A stretch of 6,345 nt of DNA from Patescibacteria group bacterium. Its GTDB lineage: Bacteria; Patescibacteriota; Patescibacteriia; Patescibacteriales; UBA12465. The DNA is taken from positions 1-6,345 of the forward strand of contig JAIPIE010000044.1 of assembly GCA_021734825.1 (NCBI GenBank), given 5' to 3'. Shown here one piece after another: positions 1 through 4,772 of this stretch (the first letter of the stretch is position 1; every line of letters begins with the position of its first letter). The notes under the pieces were generated by a model. That model worked only from the letters and a program-made list of their open reading frames with translations, ran no database searches and was not told the DNA's origin. Position numbers and translations under genes: made by a program.

Positions 1-60
1 GAAAACCGCCATATGTGTGTGCACATTACCTAAAATTATTGACAAATTTTATATAATATC

Positions 61-798
61 TTATTTCACCTGGTAACTTAAAGACACTTCTACTCTAATT
101 TCATTCTGTCCGCTCTGAATACTCGGAGCATCAATACCTCCGGCCTCGTCAGCCGCGTACTCCATTTTTGCGTTCGCATACATCGGTGTTGGCTGATAGC
201 TATTATTAATCTCATATACACCTTTCACTTCCCCTAATTTCATTCCAGCCTGATCAGCCATCATTTGTGCCTTTTCCTTGGCCTTGCTAATCGCCAATTC
301 ACGAGCTTGATTCTTTAATTCATATTCATCATCAATAGTGAAACTAACATTACCGATTTGGTTTGCTCCCTGCTCGGTAGTTTGAGCAATCACTTCGCCA
401 ATTTTGGATAAATCACGCACTTTAACACTAACGTTCTGTGAAACTTCATAACCTTTTAAAACTTGACCTTGATTCTCTAACCAGTTGTAGACCGGTCGTA
501 AACTATAGTCAGTAGTCTTAATGTCTTTATCCTCAATTCCTAGCGCCTGCAAGGCTTCTACAATTTTATTCATTTTCTCCGTACTTTCCACGGTAGCCTC
601 AGCTGCTGTCTTCTTGGTGGCTGTCTTTAGACCCACAGTGATATTAGCAATATCCGCTTTAGCGTAAACAATGCCAATACCATTAACATTAAAACGATCT
701 TGATTGTTACTACGGTCGTTCATCACAATGGCGGTAGCGGCAATGCCAGCCACTACGAGAATAGCTACTATTGCGAGAATGACTTGATTCTTGTTCAT
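61..798 (-). CDS. Membrane-anchored SIMPL domain (DUF541) protein
   Basis: I read this as a 245-aa protein with one N-terminal membrane helix (about residues 6-25) followed by an extracytoplasmic SIMPL/DUF541 domain (about residues 40-245). Visible family features are a GxGxV-like opening strand, the 'LGIEDKDIKTTDYSLRPVY' stretch, a GYEVSQNVSV strand, a helix 'ARELAISKAKEKAQMMADQ', and a closing 'IRVEVSLSYQVK' strand. SIMPL proteins (E. coli YggE, mammalian SIMPL) are periplasmic or secreted oligomers; YggE is linked to oxidative stress, but the biochemical role is unresolved. I chose the ATG at 798 because the membrane anchor begins there. The in-frame TTG at 879 abuts the previous gene's stop and would add a 27-residue tail unlike the family. 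No Shine-Dalgarno is present; ATG follows AAAAAATTT. It lies 81 nt downstream of the Nramp-like gene on the same strand with no terminator between, so co-transcription is likely. No terminator is seen before the window edge. Confidence 0.9.
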   Translation of the reverse strand: MNKNQVILAIVAILVVAGIAATAIVMNDRSNNQDRFNVNGIGIVYAKADIANITVGLKTATKKTAAEATVESTEKMNKIVEALQALGIEDKDIKTTDYSLRPVYNWLENQGQVLKGYEVSQNVSVKVRDLSKIGEVIAQTTEQGANQIGNVSFTIDDEYELKNQARELAISKAKEKAQMMADQAGMKLGEVKGVYEINNSYQPTPMYANAKMEYAADEAGGIDAPSIQSGQNEIRVEVSLSYQVK

Positions 799-879
799 AA
801 ATTTTTTATTAATTATTAATTTAAATACTCTCTCTATATATATGACGTTCAATTTCAATAAAGATAACAAAACGAACAA

Positions 880-2268
880 TTAAAAGATTTGGCTCTTTAA
901 AACAATAAAGCTAAAAACGGCAAAAAAAGCAATAATGAGATATAAAATAATCTGTCGCCATAGAGCCGGTTGAAAAACCTTGGCCAAGGAGCGACGGTTC
1001 AAAATTGTGACCAAAATAACATGGACAAGCATGGCAAAGGCATTAATCACTGCCCCTAACACGATTAGAGTTTTTGGTTCATAAAAATTAAAGAGAAATA
1101 AAGTAATACCAAAAACAACTTGCGACCACACAAAAATTGCATAAATTTTAGAGAGATTAATGCGATTATGGCCGCTAAGACTCAATTTTTTAATGGCAGT
1201 ATTTTCTGACATGATACGACTGGTTGAGTCCATAATACCAAGTTGAGTTTGGAAAAGCATAATTCCCACCATAATCAAGAAAAATAAGCCAACCAGAGGA
1301 TGGGCGAGTAGAGACATCTGAACACCCTCACTAATCACAAAATTAATGCCCTGAGCATTACCGGCTTGACCAAAAACCGTGTTATAGGCAAGAAACATCA
1401 ACATTAACATAGACAAACTACCAATAAACCAGAAAACCAACAAATGCTCCGCATTAATTAAACGCCACCACTTCTTAAACAAAGAAATATTTTCGGCGTT
1501 CATTTCAAAATCTTCGCCGGCTAATTTAATCTCGTGTTTTTGTCCTTTCTGGGCAAAAAGACCGGTTATCTTTTGGGCATAGGCACCCATGCCATAGCCC
1601 TTTTCTTTGATATAAATAGACTGAGTTAAATTTAAATTTCCCCCTGCACCGGAATAGGCAAAAGCTCCCAAGAAAGTAGCAATGGCAATACCTGGTGCCA
1701 AAAACCAAAAGCCCTCACCCTTACCGATAACACCATTAGCTAACACCGTCCAACTTTCGGGACTAGCAAAATAGATGGCGAGTATAAAAATAAAAGGCAC
1801 GCCGACTAACAAGATGATTTTGGTGATTCTCTCCATCATGCCGTAGATAGTGCGACCGACGGTTAGAATAAAACCGATAACAAGCAATAAGATAATAGCT
1901 AGCCATTTAAAATCAGCTAAGCCAAAAACATGAGCTAAAACTTGGCCAGCTGCCGCCACAATACCCGGAAGACCAAAACCAATAAAAGTAGAAATAATAA
2001 ACCAATATATAGCTCGTGGAAAAAGTTTGGCGATACCAACAAAAACACTCTCCCCTTTAACTAAGGCGTAGCGTTCTATTTCCATGTTAATAAAGAACTG
2101 AAAAGTTATGCCCAAAATTGCCCCCCAGGCCACTCCGAGACCATAATTAGCGACGAGGTAGGGCCATAAAATTATTTCTCCAGAGCCGAGACCAAGGGCA
2201 AGAATAATAAAACTCGGGCCAAGCATTTTTTTAAATCGTGGCGCTGGCGGAAATTTTTGTAAAGCCAT
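880..2268 (-). CDS. Nramp-like divalent metal transporter, divergent subfamily
   Basis: This 462-aa integral membrane protein has about 11 hydrophobic segments (roughly residues 17-40, 44-62, 85-113, 120-138, 150-168, 188-208, 275-300, 315-345, 372-396, 399-422, 436-458). That number and size fit the Nramp/LeuT-fold family of proton-coupled divalent metal importers. It resembles the divergent Nramp-like group I know from Planctomycetes and related bacteria. Shared signatures are GLGSGE (26-31) in TM1, MEIERYALVKGESVFVG (62-78), SGAGGNLNLTQS (206-217) in TM6, KGYGMG (223-228), and QTQLGIMDSTSRIMSEN (340-356). The canonical Nramp metal-site motifs are absent: DPGN in TM1 is replaced by GSGE, and MPH in TM6 by SGAGG. 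The substrate therefore cannot be assumed to be Mn2+ or Fe2+. A charged loop (about 218-274) separates TM6 from TM7. The ATG at 2268 has no Shine-Dalgarno but lies 26 nt after an extended -10 promoter. The SIMPL gene follows it. Confidence 0.82.
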   Translation of the reverse strand: MALQKFPPAPRFKKMLGPSFIILALGLGSGEIILWPYLVANYGLGVAWGAILGITFQFFINMEIERYALVKGESVFVGIAKLFPRAIYWFIISTFIGFGLPGIVAAAGQVLAHVFGLADFKWLAIILLLVIGFILTVGRTIYGMMERITKIILLVGVPFIFILAIYFASPESWTVLANGVIGKGEGFWFLAPGIAIATFLGAFAYSGAGGNLNLTQSIYIKEKGYGMGAYAQKITGLFAQKGQKHEIKLAGEDFEMNAENISLFKKWWRLINAEHLLVFWFIGSLSMLMLMFLAYNTVFGQAGNAQGINFVISEGVQMSLLAHPLVGLFFLIMVGIMLFQTQLGIMDSTSRIMSENTAIKKLSLSGHNRINLSKIYAIFVWSQVVFGITLFLFNFYEPKTLIVLGAVINAFAMLVHVILVTILNRRSLAKVFQPALWRQIILYLIIAFFAVFSFIVLKSQIF

Positions 2269-2280
2269 AATTAAATATTA

Positions 2281-2303
2281 ATTATAATACGATAATTATA
2301 GCA
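2281..2303 (-). promoter_or_regulatory. Extended -10 promoter with tandem TATAAT boxes, upstream of the Nramp-like gene
   Basis: On the minus strand, TGCTATAAT (2303 to 2295) matches an extended -10 element (TGn-TATAAT). A second TATAAT lies 14 nt closer to the gene (2286 to 2281), and the two sit in a repeated TATAATTA. No good TTGACA is found 15-19 nt upstream, as is usual for extended -10 promoters. Initiation from the upstream box would give a leader of about 20 nt before the ATG at 2268. The same 9-mer precedes the gene at 4355-4744. Confidence 0.65.
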
Positions 2304-2320
2304 AAATATGCTTAAAAACA

Positions 2321-2354
2321 AAATAAAAAACCGCCTAACTTTTAATTAAACGGT
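2321..2354 (-). terminator. Rho-independent terminator of the 196-aa unknown gene
   Basis: Read on the minus strand, a 9-bp stem (5' arm 2354-2346, 3' arm 2338-2330) contains two G-U pairs and closes a 7-nt loop. It is followed by TTTTTATTT (2329-2321). It starts 7 nt past the TAG of the 2361-2951 gene, so it separates that gene from the Nramp/SIMPL unit. The plus strand lacks a T-run, so it works in one direction only. Confidence 0.8.
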
Positions 2355-2360
2355 CCAAGA

Positions 2361-2951
2361 CTATAAATATTGCTTACCAGGAAGTAGCCAGGTCGGCTCC
2401 TCTTTCTTATACTCATTAATAACCTCATCCACATAATTTTTAAGAGCTATCATTTTTGGATCAGCTTGGTCGAATAAGGACGGAAAAATTATATCCGTCA
2501 TAGCACCCACTTGCCCCGTATTTAGCTTCTCCCGCTCAGAGATTAACTGCCTGAGCGCTAAATAGCCAGAAGAACTAAGCACATAATCTGTTTTTGCATT
2601 AAAGAAAAACAAAATAGTAGGTGTTCTTTCTTGTATAAGCCCTTTTTCCAATAGAACAGATTTGATATCCGCACGACTAATTACATTTAAAGTTATATCT
2701 ATGTTGCCATTTTTAATCGTCAAACAAACAAGTCGCTCCAGTGTATTTAAGTCAGTCCCCCGCTTAAATACCCGGTGACCACGACGAGATAGATATACCC
2801 CACCCCTGACAATAGCCAGAATTTGCCGTCGATATAAATTAGCAAGCATACAAAGTAAGGCGTTTTTAAGAGAATATAGCTCCTCCTTACCTAAATGCAA
2901 CAGATATAAGACCTCTAGTGGCCCTAGATCCGTATTTTCTTTTGTTTCCAT
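2361..2951 (-). CDS. Protein of unknown function (196 aa), predicted cytoplasmic
   Basis: I do not recognise this gene firmly. It has no signal peptide and no clear membrane helix. The N-terminal half looks like a small helical or winged-helix module: 'LGPLEVLYLL' (about 9-18), a helix, 'GGVYLSRRGHRVFKRG' (about 50-65), then 'LERLVCLTIKNG' and 'KSVLLEKGLIQ'. This order (LxPxE opening, helix, a basic strand, LER-helix, a second L..KGL helix) recalls the N-terminal soluble region of TIGR04222-type proteins. That is only my pattern impression, and their C-terminal membrane part is missing here. The C-terminal third (about 135-196) is helical and charged. The start is ATG at 2951 without a Shine-Dalgarno, in the context ATAAG-ATG. 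It has its own terminator, and its upstream region carries a TTGACA box overlapped by inverted repeats, suggesting independent regulation. It is divergent from mscL. Confidence 0.75.
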   Translation of the reverse strand: METKENTDLGPLEVLYLLHLGKEELYSLKNALLCMLANLYRRQILAIVRGGVYLSRRGHRVFKRGTDLNTLERLVCLTIKNGNIDITLNVISRADIKSVLLEKGLIQERTPTILFFFNAKTDYVLSSSGYLALRQLISEREKLNTGQVGAMTDIIFPSLFDQADPKMIALKNYVDEVINEYKKEEPTWLLPGKQYL

Positions 2952-2993
2952 CTTATGTAGTTTTATTAATATTCTTGTAAATGTACTATTTTG

Positions 2994-3033
2994 TTTGATA
3001 GTCTAAATTATCAAAAAATGACATTATTGTCAA
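2994..3033 (-). promoter_or_regulatory. Candidate promoter with two inverted repeats, upstream of the 196-aa unknown gene
   Basis: On the minus strand a perfect TTGACA (3033 to 3028) is followed after 15 nt by GATAAT (3012 to 3007). This would give a leader of roughly 50 nt before the ATG at 2951. Two inverted repeats overlay it: TGACA-TTAT-TGTCA (3019-3032) covers the -35 edge and spacer, and TTTGATA-8nt-TATCAAA (2994-3015) covers the -10 box. The arrangement is operator-like. The 15-nt spacing is shorter than ideal, and AT-rich DNA produces such repeats by chance, so this is a moderate call. Confidence 0.4.
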
Positions 3034-3050
3034 ATTAAGTGAGAAAATTG

Positions 3051-3070
3051 AGCATGTTTAAGCATATTTA
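3051..3070 (+). repeat. Tandem 10-bp direct repeat in the divergent intergenic region
   Basis: AGCATGTTTA (3051-3060) is followed at once by AGCATATTTA (3061-3070), 9 of 10 bases identical. A 13-mer spanning the junction, TTTAAGCATATTT (3057-3069), also occurs exactly just upstream of the Nramp-like gene's -10 box (2316 to 2304, minus strand). It lies 54-73 nt before the mscL start and could be an activator or regulator site, or simply AT-rich chance repetition. Confidence 0.4.
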
Positions 3071-3107
3071 TACTTAACATAAGATAAGAAATATAGTACA
3101 ATTTAAG

Positions 3108-3113
3108 TATAAT
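3108..3113 (+). promoter_or_regulatory. Candidate -10 box of mscL
   Basis: A perfect TATAAT ends 10 nt before the mscL ATG at 3124. Initiation 6-7 nt downstream of the box would leave a leader of only about 4 nt, so the transcript would be nearly leaderless. No clear -35 lies 17 nt upstream, and the bases before the box (AAG) do not make an extended -10. A weaker TATACT at 3069-3074 is an alternative with a longer leader. Confidence 0.4.
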
Positions 3114-3123
3114 CTATAAAGAT

Positions 3124-3567
3124 ATGAAAATTATTGAAGAATTTAAAAAATTTGCCATCAAAGGCAATGTAATTGATTTAGCTACCGCTGTTATTATCGG
3201 TGGGGCTTTCGGTAAAATTGTTTCCTCCCTGGTCGCCGACATTGTTATGCCCCTTGTGGGACTACTTAGTGGCGGCAGTAATTTCAGTGCCTGGAAAATA
3301 ATACTCAGACCAGCAATTATAGCCCCCGATGGCAGTATTATTAAGACAGCCTTGAGTCTTAACGCCGGCATTTTTGTCCAAAATATTCTTGATTTTTTAA
3401 TTATTTCCGTATCCGTATTTTTAATGATTAAGATACTATTGCAGATAAAAAATAAATTCAAAAAGGAGGAAGAAGAAAAAGAAGAAAAGATTATTGCTGA
3501 ACCAAGTGAAGAAGTAAAGTTACTAACAGAAATGCGCGATCTTATGCTTAAAAATAAATCAGATTAA
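3124..3567 (+). CDS. mscL: Large-conductance mechanosensitive channel MscL
   Basis: This 147-aa protein is clearly MscL, the homopentameric inner-membrane channel that opens near lytic tension and releases solutes on hypo-osmotic shock. Residues 7-51 closely follow the E. coli N-terminal amphipathic helix and TM1: FKKFAIKGNVIDLA, VIIGGAFGKIVSS and LVADIVMPLVGLL are all recognisable. TM2 (about 80-104) contains GIFVQNILDFLI. A Lys/Glu cluster (about 111-122) leads into the C-terminal helix EEVKLLTEMRDLM. E. coli G22 at the pore constriction is Ala here, as at the equivalent site of the M. tuberculosis channel; L19 and V23 are kept. The periplasmic loop (about 52-79) replaces the usual sequence with PAIIAPDGSII. 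Length is slightly above the usual 130-145 aa. The start is fixed by alignment with the family; no Shine-Dalgarno precedes it. It is the only plus-strand gene and ends at a terminator shared with the convergent 68-aa gene. Confidence 0.98.
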   Translation: MKIIEEFKKFAIKGNVIDLATAVIIGGAFGKIVSSLVADIVMPLVGLLSGGSNFSAWKIILRPAIIAPDGSIIKTALSLNAGIFVQNILDFLIISVSVFLMIKILLQIKNKFKKEEEEKEEKIIAEPSEEVKLLTEMRDLMLKNKSD

Positions 3568-3601
3568 ATAATTGCCACAACCATATTCTTAAATTGTAAT
3601 C

Positions 3602-3637
3602 AAAAAGCGAGTAGTAAAGCTACCCGCTATTTTTTTT
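3602..3637. terminator. Bidirectional Rho-independent terminator between mscL and the 68-aa gene
   Basis: On the plus strand a 9-bp stem (3606-3614 with 3620-3628, one A-C mismatch) closes a 5-nt loop and is followed by eight T (3630-3637). This terminates mscL 38 nt after its stop. On the minus strand the mismatch becomes a G-U pair, so the stem is unbroken, and five T follow (3606-3602), which serves the convergent gene. The TAG stop of that gene (3622-3620) lies inside the stem. Confidence 0.85.
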
Positions 3638-3826
3638 ACGTTTTAACACCATATAAATTGTTTCCGTTATTGTACAGAAAAAAATTATATCTTCGCTATT
3701 AATTTTTGTCCAGATACGATAGCCGGCATAATGTTGCTGAGAATCCTCCCAACCTAATTGCCGTAACTGGTCTCGGCTGATGGCTACACCATCTCTGATT
3801 TCTGGTTTTAATACATTTGTTTCCAT
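3620..3826 (-). CDS. Small protein of unknown function (68 aa)
   Basis: I do not recognise this protein. It is soluble-looking and mixed alpha/beta: a polar N-terminus, 'ISRDQLRQLGWEDSQQHYAGYRIW' in the middle (given only to locate it, about residues 16-39), then hydrophobic strands around IIFFCTITETIYMVLK ending in a basic tail. Support for a real gene is positional: ATG with the same first 11 nt (ATGGAAACAAA) as the 196-aa gene, a plausible promoter with a palindrome upstream, and a terminator at its end. Its last codons (KKNSG and stop) are written inside the bidirectional terminator, so the tail sequence is partly set by RNA structure. No Shine-Dalgarno is present. It lies 67 nt downstream of the N-acetyltransferase gene and could be read from its own promoter or through from that operon. 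It could still be a non-coding frame, given its length. Confidence 0.55.
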   Translation of the reverse strand: METNVLKPEIRDGVAISRDQLRQLGWEDSQQHYAGYRIWTKINSEDIIFFCTITETIYMVLKRKKNSG

Positions 3827-3857
3827 GTGTTATTTGTTTTAATGAACGATTCCGTGG

Positions 3858-3897
3858 ATTAAGTCTTAATTTAAACAATTAGCGCGCTAAAAGTCAA
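3858..3897 (-). promoter_or_regulatory. Candidate promoter and operator of the 68-aa gene
   Basis: On the minus strand TTGACT (3897 to 3892, 5 of 6 consensus) is followed by a 17-nt spacer and TTAAAT (3874 to 3869, 4 of 6). The spacer contains the perfect 12-bp palindrome TTAGCGCGCTAA (3879-3890), whose GC-rich core stands out in AT-rich DNA. A second inverted repeat, ATTAAG-T-CTTAAT (3858-3870), overlaps the end of the -10 box. Both are placed where a repressor could act. The palindrome has too short a loop and no T-run, so it is not a terminator for the upstream gene. Confidence 0.4.
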
Positions 3898-4334
3898 TCA
3901 TTGTCTAAATCGTAACGTAGACAATTTTCATGAAGCACAAATCCTTGTTTTTGATAAAATGGAGCGACCCGATCAGAACAATCTAAAATTATCTTATAAC
4001 AAGCGCGTGCCCGACAAACAGTAATTGCATGTTGAACTAAAACACGCCCAACTCCCTTACCTTGATAATCGGCATGAGTTGCCACATCTTCAATATGAGC
4101 AGCTAAACGACCCTGATGATAGAACTTGGATTCAAACAACAAACGCAAAGTGCCTACAATTTTCTCTTTATCTAAAACGACGTAAGTTTCAATCCCCCGT
4201 TTCTGACAATCATTAAATATTTCCTCGGCCAAACTGTCCGCTATTTTTTTAATCGGCCTCAAAGCCGATAAGGTTTGATAAAAAGACTCTTGCTGTAAAT
4301 CGGCAATCTGTAATAGTCTAATTTTAAAACTCAT
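3894..4334 (-). CDS. GNAT acetyltransferase, GNA1-like (glucosamine-6-phosphate N-acetyltransferase)
   Basis: This 146-aa single-domain GNAT protein matches the eukaryotic Gna1/GNPNAT1 pattern rather than a generic GNAT. Seen in order are an E-x-KFYH strand (68-73), the HIEDV segment (80-84), the acetyl-CoA pyrophosphate loop Q-x-x-G-x-G as YQGKGVG (90-96), CYKIILDCS (112-120) and PFYQKQGF (125-132). Gna1 acetylates glucosamine-6-phosphate with acetyl-CoA to give GlcNAc-6-phosphate on the way to UDP-GlcNAc (EC 2.3.1.4). Yeast Gna1 is 159 aa, so the length fits. Most bacteria instead acetylate GlcN-1-phosphate with GlmU. Another small amine substrate is possible, but the HIEDV and CYKIILDC blocks favour amino sugars. 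I prefer the ATG at 4334 because the fold starts there (KIRLLQIADL); the TTG at 4364 would overlap the upstream gene's end. It lies 20 nt after that gene, so an operon is likely. It ends in TGA. Confidence 0.85.
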   Translation of the reverse strand: MSFKIRLLQIADLQQESFYQTLSALRPIKKIADSLAEEIFNDCQKRGIETYVVLDKEKIVGTLRLLFESKFYHQGRLAAHIEDVATHADYQGKGVGRVLVQHAITVCRARACYKIILDCSDRVAPFYQKQGFVLHENCLRYDLDND

Positions 4335-4354
4335 AAAATTATTTAACAATAATT

Positions 4355-4744
4355 CTAAAAACAAGGCACGATTTTTATTATTTCCAGCGGCGATGGTTCA
4401 GCTCCCTTAATAATTTCCATTATTCGTGCTTCTCCCAATCTATTATTCACACATTGTTGCTGTTCCGGCGTAATTTCAGTTGGTAGTTTGCTCACGTCAA
4501 TGCCAGCCTTAGCGGCTCTTGTCTCTTGCTCCTCATTTAAGAGCGGATGATCATAAGTGGAACTAGCTACGGCATTATCTATGCTTGTGGCCGTAGAACC
4601 AGCTTGATTATTGTTAATGTAAGAAGCAAGAAAAACATCTCTTAAACCGATCGGATTTTTAATCATAATATAAGCAGCCAAAGCGATAGCAATTACGATA
4701 ATACTGATAATTAAAATCAGCAAAGCCTTTAAAAGAGTTTTCAT
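4355..4744 (-). CDS. Membrane-anchored protein of unknown function with two cysteines (129 aa)
   Basis: One N-terminal membrane helix (about residues 4-27) is followed by a small extracytoplasmic domain. That part has a Ser/Ala/Thr-rich linker (about 48-62), then 'DHPLLNEEQE', 'AGIDVSKLPTEITPEQQQC', 'LGEARIMEIIKGAEPSPLEI' and a C-terminal IVPCF. The pattern HPLL-x-EEQE, G-[IV]-D-x-x-x-LP-x-x-ITPEQ-x-x-C, LG-x-x-R-x-x-EI-x-x-G-x-x-P and a near-terminal Cys resembles hypothetical proteins I recall from Parcubacteria-like genomes; the function is unknown. The two cysteines could form a disulfide outside the membrane. An earlier in-frame ATG at 4774 is rejected because it overlaps the TATAAT of the promoter at 4773-4781; the ATG at 4744 lies 28 nt after that box and directly precedes the helix. 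No Shine-Dalgarno is seen (CAATTT-ATG). The GNA1-like gene follows 20 nt downstream, so they are probably co-transcribed. Confidence 0.75.
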   Translation of the reverse strand: MKTLLKALLILIISIIVIAIALAAYIMIKNPIGLRDVFLASYINNNQAGSTATSIDNAVASSTYDHPLLNEEQETRAAKAGIDVSKLPTEITPEQQQCVNNRLGEARIMEIIKGAEPSPLEIIKIVPCF

Positions 4745-4772
4745 AAATTGAAAATTAATATTTAATACACTC

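Noticed and set aside
1..26. Minus-strand ATG at 26 preceded by AGGTA, running open to the window edge (MCTHIWRF)
   Set aside because: Only eight codons are visible, so no gene can be supported, although a downstream minus-strand gene starting here is possible.
39..57. Plus-strand TTGACA (39-44) and TATAAT (52-57) as a promoter
   Set aside because: The spacing is only 7 nt, and no plus-strand gene follows; the downstream DNA is the antisense of the SIMPL gene.
799..879. N-terminal extension of the SIMPL protein from a TTG at 879
   Set aside because: The added 27 residues precede the natural membrane-anchor start, look like translated AT-rich spacer, and begin exactly after the upstream stop codon by chance.
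1526..1708. 60-aa minus-strand frame inside the Nramp-like gene
   Set aside because: It is a shadow in another frame of a well-supported gene, with no family features of its own.
3114..3461. 115-aa minus-strand frame antisense to mscL
   Set aside because: The plus strand encodes unmistakable MscL; this is its antisense shadow.
3463..3470. AAGGAGGA as a ribosome binding site
   Set aside because: It encodes part of the Lys/Glu cluster of MscL, and no start codon lies at a useful distance downstream.
3894..3896. Possible recoding of TGA (as Gly in some CPR lineages)
   Set aside because: TGA ends the acetyltransferase at the expected family length, a TAG follows two codons later, and no other gene has an internal TGA.
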